62,376 nt of DNA from an uncultured Muribaculaceae bacterium. GTDB lineage: Bacteria; Bacteroidota; Bacteroidia; Bacteroidales; Muribaculaceae. Below the pieces are notes generated by a model. The model made no database searches. It worked only from the letters and a program-made list of their open reading frames with translations, and was not told the DNA's origin. The DNA lies in contig CAJTKG010000013.1 in the NCBI GenBank assembly GCA_910576935.1, positions 1-62,376 of the forward strand, given 5' to 3'. Every line of letters starts with the position of its first letter. The stretch's first letter is position 1. Below, piece by piece: positions 1 through 9,022 of the stretch. Made by a program: the position numbers and the translations under genes.

Positions 1-106
1 CCCCTCAAACTCACTCCGATATAGCTACTGCGGCAGACATCCCCGCGCGTCTAAACCGACCAAACCGATGTCAGACGAACATTGACATCGTTGATACAAA
101 TTAAGA

Positions 107-114
107 CAAATATA
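107..114 (-). promoter_or_regulatory. Possible promoter -7 box reading off the left edge
   Basis: On the minus strand this reads TATATTTG, matching the Bacteroidota -7 consensus TAnnTTTG. Transcription would run towards position 1 and a gene outside the window. An 8-bp inverted repeat (CGATGTCA at 66-73, TGACATCG at 83-90) would lie early in that transcript. No gene can be called in bases 1-182, so the assignment is weak. Confidence 0.3.
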
Positions 115-159
115 AATCGGGACTGTGCCGTAGTTGATTTATAGAGCATAGTCCCGATT
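115..159 (-). terminator. Terminator hairpin after lpdA
   Basis: Bases 115-127 pair with 147-159 (13 positions, one G:T-type mismatch), 23 bases beyond the lpdA stop codon on the minus strand. The minus-strand sequence that follows is A/T-rich but lacks a long T run. It probably ends the glycine cleavage operon. Confidence 0.55.
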
Positions 160-182
160 ATATAATTTCTGTTTAGGCTTTG

Positions 183-1538
183 TCAGATTGCCGGAGGTGT
201 CAGACCTGCGATGATGTTGCGGGCGGCGACGGGTAGTACTTCCGACAGGGTGGGGTGGTTGTGGACGAGTTCGTCGGCGAGTTCGTCGGCTGTGGTCATC
301 CCGAACATCAGTGCCGCTGCCTCGGCTACGATGTCGGAAGCGTGGGCGCCCAAGACATGGCATCCTAAGATGAAGCCGCTGTCGCGGTCGACAACGAGTT
401 TGACCGTGCCGCCGTCTTCACCAGTGGCGAGAGCTTTGCCGTTGGCGGCATATGATGCTTTGCCGACGATGATGTTGCGGTCGGTTGCTTTGGCAGCCTC
501 TTCGGTCATGCCGACCATAGCGGCTTCGGGTTGACAGAATACGGCCGAGGGTATGATGTCGAGATTTACGTCAGATCCGATGGCGCGGCGTCCCTGGGCT
601 TCGGCGGCATGGGCGAGCATACAGCGCCCGTTGACGTCGCCGATAGCGAAGATGCCTTCGACCGATGTCTGCATCAGGTCGTCGACCTTGATGAATCCGC
701 GACTGTCAAGCTCGATGCCGGCTTCGGCCGTGCCCTGAGGGATTACGGCGCGGCGTCCTGTAGCCATGACTGCGAGATCGGCCTTGACGACGTCGTCGCC
801 ACGACGGCCTTTGACGTCGATTTCAATGCCGGGGCGTATTGCCGTTACTGCTGTCGAGACCATAAACTTGATGCCTCGGCGTCCGAGAGCTGTACGCAGG
901 CGCTTGGCTATGTCTTTGTCGAAAGCGGGGAGTACCTCGGGGCAATATTCGATTACCGTCACTTCGCGGCCGAAAGCATTGAGAACCGAGGCGAATTCGA
1001 GGCCTATGACGCCTCCGCCGATGATAGCGATACGCCCCGGTATGTCGTCGAGCTTGAGGAAATCGTCGCTTGTGACGGCGAGTTCGGCTCCTTTGATCGG
1101 CGGCGTGGCCGGAGCGCTGCCGGTGGCTATTATGATCTGCGGTGCGGTAAACCGGTCGTCGCCGACAACGACGACCCGATCTTGTTCGAGCGAGGCCGAA
1201 CCTTTGACAACGGTCACTTTGGCGAGCATAGAGTCTATGCCGGCGCGCAGTCGGTCGGTGACCTGCGCGATGCGGGTGTGAGCTTTGGTGTAGTCAGCTG
1301 TGAACGATTCGATGCTGACACCGAAGGTATCGGCCTTTTTGATGTCGGCGATGATATTGGCCGACGCACACAGGCATTTTGTCGGTATACAGCCCCGGTT
1401 CAGACAGGTGCCGCCGAGGCTGTCGCGCTCGACGAGCACCACGTCTTTGCCGGCAGCGGCCAGGGCGGCGGCTGTCTCGTAGCCGCCGGGGCCTGCGCCT
1501 ATTATGATGCAGTCTGCTTGTCGCATAGCTGTTTCCAT
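183..1538 (-). CDS. lpdA: Dihydrolipoyl dehydrogenase (L-protein of glycine cleavage)
   Basis: A cytosolic FAD enzyme that reoxidises the dihydrolipoyl group on GcvH with NAD+. The 451 residues are a normal length. Visible features are an N-terminal GAGPGGY dinucleotide fold, the redox-active disulfide in GTCLNRGC (C45, C50), a second nucleotide fold with IIGGGVIGLE near residue 175, and the C-terminal HNHPTLSE motif near residue 426 with the active-site His-Glu pair. It is the last gene of the unit and its start lies inside the end of gcvPB (37-bp overlap). A second ATG four codons in (base 1526) is equally plausible. Because it is linked to gcv genes and not to a 2-oxoacid dehydrogenase, glycine cleavage is its likely main job, though L-proteins are often shared between complexes. 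Confidence 0.95.
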   Translation of the reverse strand: METAMRQADCIIIGAGPGGYETAAALAAAGKDVVLVERDSLGGTCLNRGCIPTKCLCASANIIADIKKADTFGVSIESFTADYTKAHTRIAQVTDRLRAGIDSMLAKVTVVKGSASLEQDRVVVVGDDRFTAPQIIIATGSAPATPPIKGAELAVTSDDFLKLDDIPGRIAIIGGGVIGLEFASVLNAFGREVTVIEYCPEVLPAFDKDIAKRLRTALGRRGIKFMVSTAVTAIRPGIEIDVKGRRGDDVVKADLAVMATGRRAVIPQGTAEAGIELDSRGFIKVDDLMQTSVEGIFAIGDVNGRCMLAHAAEAQGRRAIGSDVNLDIIPSAVFCQPEAAMVGMTEEAAKATDRNIIVGKASYAANGKALATGEDGGTVKLVVDRDSGFILGCHVLGAHASDIVAEAAALMFGMTTADELADELVHNHPTLSEVLPVAARNIIAGLTPPAI

Positions 1539-2983
1539 GTCAGTATCGGGTGAAGGGCTGCCTCTGTGTCGTCGGGGTGACGCACGGGTGTATCGTGTGG
1601 AGCCTCCCTGACCTTTTCGGGAGTCTCGGCGGCCTCGCGGGCAATTTCTCGCATAGCCTCGATAAAGCGGTCGAGGGTTTCGCGGCTCTCGGTCTCGGTT
1701 GGTTCTATCATCAGCGACTCGTGGAAGAGCAGCGGGAAATAAATTGTCGGAGCGTGGAAGCCGAAGTCGAGAAGACGTTTGGCGACGTTGAGGGTCGTGA
1801 CGCCGGTAGATTTGTTTTTGAGCCCGTCGAAGACAAACTCATGTTTGCACGGCCCGGCGATAGGCAGTTTGTATAGATCGTCAAGCGAGTGCATGATATA
1901 GTTGGCGTTTAGCGTCGCCAGCGGACCGGCCATGGATATGGCGTCGCGTCCGAGCGAGAGTATATATGCGAGCGCTTTGATATAGACCGTGAAATTGCCG
2001 AGCCACGCCGAGATGCTGCCGAAAGCGGTGTCGTCGACGTGCACGACGTCGAGCGAGCCGTCGGCGTTTGTGACTACTCGCGGCGTCGGGAGGAATTTCT
2101 CGAGACCGGCACGGACACCGACCGGACCGGCACCGGGGCCGCCGCCGCCGTGAGGCGTCGAGAATGTCTTGTGGAGGTTGATGTGCATTACATCGAAGCC
2201 CATGTCGCCCGGGCGAGCCACGCCGAGCATGGGGTTGAGGTTGGCGCCGTCGTAATAGAGCAGTGCACCTGCCTTATGGACCATCTCGGCGATTGCGGGA
2301 ATGTTTTTTTCAAACATGCCAACGGTGTTGGGATTGGTCATCATCACGGCGGCCACGCTGTCGTTGAGCTTAGATGCGAGGTCGTCTATATCGACAGTGC
2401 CGTCAGGGAGACTTTTGACTTCGACGATGTTGAAACCGGCGACGGCCGCGCTGGCAGGATTGGTACCGTGGGCCGAGTCGGGAACAATGACTGTCGTTCG
2501 GCCGAAGTCGTCGCGGTCGGCGTGATAGGCTCTGATGACAAGCAGGCCCGTCAGTTCGCCGTGTGCGCCCGCAAACGGGTTGAGCGTGAATTCGGCCATG
2601 CCGCCGATCTCGCAGAGCGAGAGCTCAAGTAGTCGATAGATCTCGAGAGCGCCTTGGACGGTCGACGCGGGCTGTGCCGGATGCAGCCCTTTGACGCCTG
2701 CGGCAAGCTCTTCGTTGATCTTGGGGTTATACTTCATGGTGCATGAGCCCAACGGGTAGAAGCCAGTGTCGACACCGAAGTTGTTTGTGCTCATGTTTGT
2801 GTAATGGCGCACTACAGTTGGTTCGTCGACCTCTGGGAGATCGTCGGCCTTGTCGCGGCACAGCGAGGCAATCTCGCCGATGTGCCGGCTGTAAGTGTTT
2901 CGCGGGAGGCTGAACCCTCTGCGGCCGGGAGCTGAATGCTCGAATATCAGTTTGTCGTAAAGCTTGGCGTTCATCCTCGTCAT
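1502..2983 (-). CDS. gcvPB: Glycine dehydrogenase (decarboxylating) subunit 2
   Basis: The PLP-binding half of the split P-protein. With GcvPA it decarboxylates glycine and passes the aminomethyl group to lipoyl-GcvH. The 493 residues match the usual length of the split subunit 2. The Schiff-base lysine is K272 in NLHKTFSTPHGGGGPG, with the glycine-rich loop directly after it, and PDSAHGTNPASA near residue 168 is also typical of the family. The start codon overlaps the gcvPA stop by 4 bases, so the two halves are translationally coupled. Many Bacteroidales carry a single-chain GcvP of about 950 residues, so the split form is worth noting. Confidence 0.95.
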   Translation of the reverse strand: MTRMNAKLYDKLIFEHSAPGRRGFSLPRNTYSRHIGEIASLCRDKADDLPEVDEPTVVRHYTNMSTNNFGVDTGFYPLGSCTMKYNPKINEELAAGVKGLHPAQPASTVQGALEIYRLLELSLCEIGGMAEFTLNPFAGAHGELTGLLVIRAYHADRDDFGRTTVIVPDSAHGTNPASAAVAGFNIVEVKSLPDGTVDIDDLASKLNDSVAAVMMTNPNTVGMFEKNIPAIAEMVHKAGALLYYDGANLNPMLGVARPGDMGFDVMHINLHKTFSTPHGGGGPGAGPVGVRAGLEKFLPTPRVVTNADGSLDVVHVDDTAFGSISAWLGNFTVYIKALAYILSLGRDAISMAGPLATLNANYIMHSLDDLYKLPIAGPCKHEFVFDGLKNKSTGVTTLNVAKRLLDFGFHAPTIYFPLLFHESLMIEPTETESRETLDRFIEAMREIAREAAETPEKVREAPHDTPVRHPDDTEAALHPILTWKQLCDKQTAS

Positions 2984-4323
2984 GATTTTTTAAGTGAAGC
3001 GATCAGGTTGGCATATCGTTCGATGTCGGCGGGTGTCAGCATCTCGGTGACGGCGACAAGCAGCTCGCTGTCGGTGATCTTGATGCCGGCGAGTATATCG
3101 GCCTTGGCGGCGGCATCGAGTATCGTGTCGGCGTCGAGGCCGTCGGCTATCTCGAAGACGGCCTCGTCGATAAACGGCCGGTCGGGATATTTGAGTCTCA
3201 TCAGTCCGGTTGCTTCGAGTTTTTCGGCAAGCAGACGCAGGCAGCCGTAGCCGAGGTCGTTGACACGGCGCAGGCCCTCGTTGCCCATGAGCGAGAGGTA
3301 GACGACAGTGTGGAGAGCCATGAGGCCCTGGTTGGAGCAGATGTTTGATGTCGCCTTCTCGCGGCGTATGTGCTGCTCGCGTGCCTGAAGGGTGAGGACG
3401 AATACACGGTGTCCGTCGGCGTCAGTGGTCTGTCCGACGATGCGTCCGGGCATTTTTCTGACCAGGGCGTTTGTCGTGCAGAGGAATCCAAGGCCGGGGC
3501 CGCCGTAGTTGAGAGGCATGCCGAGCGACTGTGCGTCGCCGCAGGCAATGTCGGCTCCGAGGCTGCCGGGCGATTTCAGTATGCCGAGTGCCGATGCGCG
3601 GCAGTTGAGTATGAAAAGCGCTTTATGGCTGTGGCACAGGTCGGCCCAGCCGCTGTAGTCTTCGATGATGCCGTAATAGTTTGGATATGCGGCGATGACA
3701 CCGGCCACGTCGCCGGCGCCGAGCATCTGCTCAAGCTCCTCGCGCATTGTGACGCCGTCGTGGTCGGGTATGACCTCGAGTGCCACACCGTGATAACGCG
3801 CATAGGTCGATACCACACGCGAAACGGCAGGGTTGACGGTCGAACTTATGAGCACACGCTTTTTCTTGCGAGAGGCGCTGACAGCCATCAGCATGGCTTC
3901 GGCAGTGGCGGTGGCGCCGTCATACATCGAGGCATTGCTGACGTCGAGTCCGGTCAGTGAAGCCATCATAGACTGGTATTCAAATATATACTGAAGCGTG
4001 CCCTGTGAGATTTCGGGCTGATACGGGGTATAGGCGGTCAGAAATTCCGAGCGCGATAGGATGGCGTCGATCACAGCCGGAGTGTAGTGGTCATAGAATC
4101 CGCCGCCGGCAAAGCATGTCATGCGTCTGTTACGACTGAAGAGGCCTTCGAAGTAACGTCGCACTTCGGTCTCGCTCATCTCATCGTGCAGGTCGTAGGG
4201 CTTGCGCAGTCTGAGCTCCGGAGCGACGTCGCTGTAGAGGTCGTCGAGCGTCTTGTGGCCGCAGCGGTCGAGCATCGCGCTGATGTCGGCTTCGCTGTGG
4301 GGAAAATATCTGTGTATTGACAT
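2980..4323 (-). CDS. gcvPA: Glycine dehydrogenase (decarboxylating) subunit 1
   Basis: The structural and substrate-binding half of the split P-protein (447 residues, the expected length), which forms a heterotetramer with GcvPB. The N-terminus MSIHRYFPHSEADISAML and the segment FAGGGFYDHYTPAVI near residue 70 are typical of the family. It lacks the PLP lysine, as expected for subunit 1. It lies 9 bases after gcvH and overlaps gcvPB by 4 bases. The role is firm from family resemblance and the complete gcv neighbourhood. Confidence 0.95.
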   Translation of the reverse strand: MSIHRYFPHSEADISAMLDRCGHKTLDDLYSDVAPELRLRKPYDLHDEMSETEVRRYFEGLFSRNRRMTCFAGGGFYDHYTPAVIDAILSRSEFLTAYTPYQPEISQGTLQYIFEYQSMMASLTGLDVSNASMYDGATATAEAMLMAVSASRKKKRVLISSTVNPAVSRVVSTYARYHGVALEVIPDHDGVTMREELEQMLGAGDVAGVIAAYPNYYGIIEDYSGWADLCHSHKALFILNCRASALGILKSPGSLGADIACGDAQSLGMPLNYGGPGLGFLCTTNALVRKMPGRIVGQTTDADGHRVFVLTLQAREQHIRREKATSNICSNQGLMALHTVVYLSLMGNEGLRRVNDLGYGCLRLLAEKLEATGLMRLKYPDRPFIDEAVFEIADGLDADTILDAAAKADILAGIKITDSELLVAVTEMLTPADIERYANLIASLKKS

Positions 4324-4332
4324 AAGCCGTTA

Positions 4333-4710
4333 TCAATGTTGCTCTGACTCACATAGTTTCTCGTAATCTTCGGGGCTGAGCAGGCTTTCGAGTTCCGACG
4401 GGTCGGTCATCTCGACCTTTATTATCCAGTTGGCCATCGGGTCTTCGTTGAGCAGACGGGGATTGTCGATGAGGTGTTCGTTGACTTCGACCACCGCACC
4501 GCTTACCGGCGAGAAGAGATCGCTGGCAGCCTTGACGCTCTCGACAGCGCCGAAGTCTTCACCTTTGACTACATCGTCGCCGTCTTCGGGCATGTCGACA
4601 TAAACTACATTGCCAAGACTTTTGGCGGCGAACACTGAGATGCCGATATAGGCTACGTTGCCCTCTACGCGGGCGTATTCATGGGTCGGAAGATAATAGA
4701 TATTGCTCAT
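4333..4710 (-). CDS. gcvH: Glycine cleavage system H protein
   Basis: A small carrier (125 residues) whose lipoyl-lysine arm shuttles the aminomethyl intermediate between the P, T and L proteins. The lipoylated residue is K60 in GAVESVKAASD, in the usual hairpin context, followed by SPVSGAVVEVNE. The protein is acidic, as usual for H-proteins. It sits 19 bases after gcvT and 9 bases before gcvPA in the same transcript. The lipoate ligase at the head of the operon (5846-6817) is the obvious candidate to load it. Confidence 0.97.
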   Translation of the reverse strand: MSNIYYLPTHEYARVEGNVAYIGISVFAAKSLGNVVYVDMPEDGDDVVKGEDFGAVESVKAASDLFSPVSGAVVEVNEHLIDNPRLLNEDPMANWIIKVEMTDPSELESLLSPEDYEKLCESEQH

Positions 4711-4729
4711 AGCGTTGATATTTTTGGTA

Positions 4730-5830
4730 TTATTTTTTATAGTTGGGGGTATAAAAGCGTTTTTTTACAACAACGGCGGGAAAGACTTTGTTGCGGACCT
4801 TTACCTGAAGCTCGGTGCCGAGAGCGCTGTGTGATGCATCGACGAGAGCCATAGCAAGATTGCGGTCGAGGCTTATCGAGTGGTAACCCGTTGTGACAGT
4901 GCCTACTTTGTTGCCGTCAGGGTCGAGTACGTCATAACCGTGGCGCGGTATTGCGCGGCCGTTGACCTCGAGGCCGACAATCTTGCGTCTCGGGCCCTCG
5001 GCTTTGACGGCTCTAATGGCGTCGCGGCCTATGAAGTCGTCTTTGTCGAGCTTGACGAAGATGCCCAGACCGGCTTCGACGGGCGTTATCTCGTCGGTGA
5101 GCTCGTCGCCGTAGAGCGGCAGCCCGGCTTCGAAGCGCAGGGTGTCGCGGCAGCCGAGTCCGCAGGGAGCTACGCCGGCGTCGATGAGTTTCTGCCAATG
5201 ACGGCGCACGGTCTCGGGACGGGCATATATTTCAAAACCGTCTTCGCCCGTATAGCCTGTGCGGCTGACGATGATGTCCGAGCGGTCGTCGGGGTCGGCC
5301 ACATGTTTGAATGTATAGAACGAAAGGCCAGAACCGTCGATGCCGAGAATATTTTTCAGAGTCTTTTCAGCGTCGGGCCCCTGTAGAGCCAGCTCGCCCC
5401 AGTCGTCACTGCGGTTGTCGATTTCGACATTATAGCCGGCGGCGTGTTCCTTGATCCAGGCATAGTCTTTGTCAATGTTAGAGGCGTTGACGACAAGGAG
5501 GAAGTCATTGTCGCCTTCTTTGTAGACGAGAAGGTCGTCGACAGTGCCTCCGTCGGGGTGAAGCATCATGCCGTAAACAGCCTTGCCGGCTTCGGCGGCG
5601 TCAATGTCATTGGTGAAAATATGGTTTACAAAGCAGGCTGCATCAGGACCTTTGACAAAGATTTCGCCCATGTGGGAGACATCGAAGACACCGCATGCCG
5701 TTCTGACGGCGCGGTGCTCATCCTCTATGCCGGCATACTGTATGGGCATGTCAAAGCCGCCGAAAGGACTCATGAGAGCCCCCAGGGCGCAGTGTTGATC
5801 GTGAAGACAGGTTTTCTTTAGTTCATTCAT
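4730..5830 (-). CDS. gcvT: Glycine cleavage system T protein (aminomethyltransferase)
   Basis: A tetrahydrofolate-dependent aminomethyltransferase that releases ammonia and produces 5,10-methylene-THF from aminomethyl-GcvH. The 366 residues are the standard length. Recognisable segments are GVFDVSHMGEI near residue 47, SRTGYTGEDGFEIY near residue 190, and GLGCRDTLRFEAGLPLYG near residue 224 with the conserved Arg-Glu pair. It is the second gene of the unit, 15 bases after lplA. The methylene-THF it makes is also the one-carbon donor for GlyA, encoded in this window at 42902-44182. Confidence 0.96.
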   Translation of the reverse strand: MNELKKTCLHDQHCALGALMSPFGGFDMPIQYAGIEDEHRAVRTACGVFDVSHMGEIFVKGPDAACFVNHIFTNDIDAAEAGKAVYGMMLHPDGGTVDDLLVYKEGDNDFLLVVNASNIDKDYAWIKEHAAGYNVEIDNRSDDWGELALQGPDAEKTLKNILGIDGSGLSFYTFKHVADPDDRSDIIVSRTGYTGEDGFEIYARPETVRRHWQKLIDAGVAPCGLGCRDTLRFEAGLPLYGDELTDEITPVEAGLGIFVKLDKDDFIGRDAIRAVKAEGPRRKIVGLEVNGRAIPRHGYDVLDPDGNKVGTVTTGYHSISLDRNLAMALVDASHSALGTELQVKVRNKVFPAVVVKKRFYTPNYKK

Positions 5831-5845
5831 GGTGATATATTTGAT

Positions 5846-6817
5846 TTAATCGAGTATTATTTTAATAAAGTCTTCTGATTTGAGTCCGGCGATGACTGCG
5901 CCGCAGTCTGTTCCGGCTATGGCCTCGGACAGAGCCTCATGCGTGGCCTCGATACCCTTGATTTTGTCGAGCAACGAGTCGAGATCGCCGGTTATGAAGA
6001 AGTCGCCGTGCATCTCGATGTCTTTGATGCGGTTGCCGTCGCGCTCGATGTCGATGTTGAATTCGCCGACGCCTTCGATGCGTCGGTCTTTCGAGATGCT
6101 GTGTGAGTTGCGACGACCGTAGATCCATTCACGGCGATAGTAGGGCTGCGACAGTTCTTCGATTTCTTCGACCTGTGACGCCGAGAGCTCAAGAGTGCTG
6201 TCGGTGAGATAGCGTGTGGCGTAGCCGACGAAATCGTCGAGGCTGATGTCGAGATGGCGGCAAAGGGTGGTGATATGGGATTCGACCGAAGCGACTTTTT
6301 TGGATTCGAGTTTCGACTTTGACGGGGTGATTGCCCCGGCCATGTGTGCGAGGTCGGTGTCATAGAGCATAGTGCCGTGGACGATGCTGCGGCCGGGCAG
6401 ATGATAGAATGCGTTGCCTGACACTTTGCGGCCGCCGATGGTGATGTCGTTGCGTCCGCCGGCCTCGGCGTCGAGGCCAAGCGACCGCAGCATGGCGGCC
6501 ACCAGAGAAGTGTATCGGCTGAAAGTGGTGACTACTTGTTCCGAGGGGGTGATGAATGACAGCATGATGTTGCTGCGGTCGGCGAAGACACATCCTCCGC
6601 CGCTGCGCCGCCGGTAGAACGCGATGCCGTGACGGCGGCAGTAGTCGAGGTCGACTTCTTTGTCGATGTCCTGGTTGCGGCCGAATATTACAGTCGGATC
6701 AACCTGCCATGTGAAAAAATAATCGCCCGCCGGCAGACGTCGTGCGATCCATTCTTCCATGGTCAGGTAGAACGGAAGTCTGTGCGGGCTGCTGTCGGGC
6801 AGTATGACGTTTATCAT
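5846..6817 (-). CDS. lplA: Lipoate-protein ligase A
   Basis: Activates lipoate with ATP and attaches it to lipoyl domains, here most likely GcvH. Of 323 residues, the N-terminal catalytic domain carries RRRSGGGCVF (69-78) and GGRKVSG (128-134, with the catalytic K131). The last 80 or so residues look like the LplA C-terminal accessory domain needed for lipoate activation. It is the first gene of the gcv unit, starting about 13 bases after the predicted transcription start of a clear promoter (6837-6868). The linkage suggests that lipoate scavenging supports glycine cleavage. No lipA or lipB is present in the window. Confidence 0.93.
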   Translation of the reverse strand: MINVILPDSSPHRLPFYLTMEEWIARRLPAGDYFFTWQVDPTVIFGRNQDIDKEVDLDYCRRHGIAFYRRRSGGGCVFADRSNIMLSFITPSEQVVTTFSRYTSLVAAMLRSLGLDAEAGGRNDITIGGRKVSGNAFYHLPGRSIVHGTMLYDTDLAHMAGAITPSKSKLESKKVASVESHITTLCRHLDISLDDFVGYATRYLTDSTLELSASQVEEIEELSQPYYRREWIYGRRNSHSISKDRRIEGVGEFNIDIERDGNRIKDIEMHGDFFITGDLDSLLDKIKGIEATHEALSEAIAGTDCGAVIAGLKSEDFIKIILD

Positions 6818-6836
6818 GGTTGTTTTAAATTATCTC

Positions 6837-6868
6837 CAAATGTAGCTAATGTTATCACAAAAACCAAA
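6837..6868 (-). promoter_or_regulatory. Promoter of the lplA-gcv-lpdA operon
   Basis: On the minus strand TTTG (6865-6868) is followed after 20 bases by TACATTTG (6837-6844), matching the Bacteroidota -33/-7 promoter. The leader to lplA is only about 13 bases, too short for a glycine riboswitch, so control must be transcriptional or elsewhere. Confidence 0.7.
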
Positions 6869-6902
6869 AAAATCACGGCTTTTCATTGAGAATAAAATTT
6901 TG

Positions 6903-6910
6903 TACCTTTG
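6903..6910 (+). promoter_or_regulatory. Promoter -7 box for the ABC-F gene
   Basis: TACCTTTG matches TAnnTTTG and lies 20 bases before the ATG at 6930. It rules out the upstream in-frame ATG at 6849 as the start. No well-spaced -33 TTTG is visible. Confidence 0.55.
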
Positions 6911-6929
6911 CAGGTCAAAATCAGATCTT

Positions 6930-8903
6930 ATGATATCAATAAATAATCTGTCTGTAGAATTCAGTGCGAAATCGTTGTTTGACAGTATCAATTATGTCAT
7001 CAATCCCAAAGACAAGATAGCGCTTGTCGGCAAAAACGGTGCGGGCAAATCAACGATGCTTAAGATAATCGCCGGTTTGCAGAAACCGACGTCAGGTTCG
7101 GTGTCGATGCCCGACGGACTCACGGTGGGCTATTTGCCGCAACAGATGAATCTGGCCGACAGCACGAGCGTCATCGACGAGGTGGCAAAGGCTTTTGCCC
7201 GTGTCGACGCCATGCAGCGTGACCTCGATGCCATGACGGCCGAACTTGCCGAACGTACCGACTACGATTCAGACGACTACCATAAACTCATCGAGCGCAT
7301 GAGTGCTCTGTCAGACCGTCTTTCAGTCGAAAATTCGGGCAACCATATCGCCGAGATGGAAAAGACTCTCATCGGCCTGGGCTTTGTCCGCTCTGATTTC
7401 AACCGCCCGACGTCGGAGTTCAGCGGAGGCTGGCGCATGCGTGTCGAGCTTGCGAAACTCCTGCTGTCGCGTCCCGACGTGCTGTTGCTCGACGAACCTA
7501 CCAACCATCTCGATATCGAGTCGATACAATGGCTCGAGAATTTTCTTATGACCAAGGCGAAGGCTGTCGTTCTTGTGAGCCACGACCGCGCTTTTATCGA
7601 CAATGTCACCAACCGCACCATAGAGATCTCACTCGGCAAGATTTATGACTATTCGGTCAATTACTCCAAATATGTCGAGCTGCGCAAGGAGCGCATCGAG
7701 CAACAGATGCGTGCTTATGCCAACCAACAGAAGCAGATTGCAGACACAGAGGAGTTTATCGAACGATTTCGATATAAGGCGACCAAGGCCGTGCAGGTAC
7801 AGAGCCGCATGAAGCAACTCGCCAAGATCGAGCGCATAGAGGTCGACGAAGTCGACACGTCGCACCTCAGTCTCAAATTTCCGCCGGCTCCGCGTTCGGG
7901 TGACTATCCCGTTATCGCAGATAATGTGGGTAAGGCTTATGGTGAGCATCAGGTCTTCGACGGCGCCACGTTTACCATCAAGCGTGGTGAGAAAGTGGCG
8001 TTTGTCGGTAAGAACGGCGAAGGTAAATCGACGCTCGTCAAATGTATCCTCGGTGAGATACCTTTCACCGGTTCGCTGAAGATAGGCCATAATGTCAAGA
8101 TTGGCTACTTTGCTCAAAATCAGGCGCAGTTGCTCGACGGCGAGATCACGGTCTTCGATACGATCGACCATGTCGCCGTAGGCGATATCCGTACTAAGAT
8201 ACGTGATATTCTCGGCGCTTTCATGTTTGGCGGCGAAGCTTCCGACAAGAAGGTCAAGGTGCTGTCGGGCGGCGAGAAGACGCGTCTGGCCATGATAAGG
8301 CTGCTGCTCGAACCGGTCAATCTGCTTATACTCGACGAGCCCACCAATCACCTGGATATGAAAACCAAAGATATTCTCAAGCAGGCTATCAAGGATTTTG
8401 ACGGGACGGTAATTGTCGTCAGCCACGACCGCGAGTTTCTCGACGGACTTGTCGAAAAGGTATATGAGTTTGGCGGCGGCAAGGTGCGCGAATGCCTCGG
8501 CGGCATATATGAGTTCCTCGAGAAGAAACGTATCGCCGGTCTTGAAGAGCTTGAGCTGACGCGTTCGCCGGGTTCGGGCGATGCGGTGAAGCCTTCGCGT
8601 AACGAGATTAAGACCGATGTGGCGGCCAAGTCGGTCGAGATGCCCCGACAGGCAGAACGTCGTCTGAATTATGCCGAACAGCGTGAGCGTGAGAAGGCTG
8701 TCAAGCGTGCGGCCAAGCGTGTCTCCGAGGCCGAGGCTGAAGTGTCGCGCCGCGAAGAGGAGATAGCTGCCATCGAGGCTGAAATGGCTGCAGGGCGCAG
8801 TGACAGCGAGATTCTCGAACGCCATGCCGCCGCAACCAAGGAACTTGAAAACGCCATGAGTGTCTGGGAACTCGCCCAAATGGACCTTGACAGTCTCGGC
8901 TGA
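6930..8903 (+). CDS. ABC-F family ATP-binding protein
   Basis: A soluble, tandem ATP-binding cassette protein of the ABC-F class. These act on ribosomes (translation factors or antibiotic protection) and are not transporters, and no membrane segment is visible. With the ATG at 6930 it has 657 residues. NBD1 has Walker A GKNGAGKST (34-42), signature EFSGGWRMR and LLLDEPTNHLD near 187. NBD2 has Walker A GKNGEGKST near 360, signature LSGGEKTRLA and LILDEPTNHLD near 467. The linker (about 230-310) is charged and helical, as in the P-site-tRNA-interaction motif. The last 80 residues are a charged coiled coil, as in Uup/YheS-like members. The subfamily and any resistance role cannot be settled by reading. 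Confidence 0.92.
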   Translation: MISINNLSVEFSAKSLFDSINYVINPKDKIALVGKNGAGKSTMLKIIAGLQKPTSGSVSMPDGLTVGYLPQQMNLADSTSVIDEVAKAFARVDAMQRDLDAMTAELAERTDYDSDDYHKLIERMSALSDRLSVENSGNHIAEMEKTLIGLGFVRSDFNRPTSEFSGGWRMRVELAKLLLSRPDVLLLDEPTNHLDIESIQWLENFLMTKAKAVVLVSHDRAFIDNVTNRTIEISLGKIYDYSVNYSKYVELRKERIEQQMRAYANQQKQIADTEEFIERFRYKATKAVQVQSRMKQLAKIERIEVDEVDTSHLSLKFPPAPRSGDYPVIADNVGKAYGEHQVFDGATFTIKRGEKVAFVGKNGEGKSTLVKCILGEIPFTGSLKIGHNVKIGYFAQNQAQLLDGEITVFDTIDHVAVGDIRTKIRDILGAFMFGGEASDKKVKVLSGGEKTRLAMIRLLLEPVNLLILDEPTNHLDMKTKDILKQAIKDFDGTVIVVSHDREFLDGLVEKVYEFGGGKVRECLGGIYEFLEKKRIAGLEELELTRSPGSGDAVKPSRNEIKTDVAAKSVEMPRQAERRLNYAEQREREKAVKRAAKRVSEAEAEVSRREEEIAAIEAEMAAGRSDSEILERHAAATKELENAMSVWELAQMDLDSLG

Positions 8904-8978
8904 GGCCGTTTGAGAATACTTTGAGAGACGAGATGTAAATTTTTGCCCCGAATGATAGTTTTATTCGGCGAATATTGC

Positions 8979-8986
8979 TATTTTTG
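8979..8986 (+). promoter_or_regulatory. Promoter -7 box of the dnaN block
   Basis: TATTTTTG matches TAnnTTTG, 37 bases upstream of the dnaN ATG at 9023. A -33 element at the preferred spacing is not obvious. Confidence 0.5.
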
Positions 8987-9022
8987 TAATTCAATAGCGA
9001 AAATTATTAAATAATACCATAT

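Noticed and set aside
531..1553. 340-residue plus-strand open frame
   Set aside because: It is the antisense shadow of lpdA, which has full catalytic motifs; the plus-strand product is low-complexity and unlike any family.
6818..6929. Glycine riboswitch ahead of the gcv operon
   Set aside because: The gap to the divergent gene is about 110 bases and the promoter sits 20 bases from lplA, leaving no room for the aptamer.
7629..8879. 416-residue minus-strand open frame
   Set aside because: Antisense to the ABC-F gene; no recognisable domain, and the high G/C third positions explain the lack of stops.
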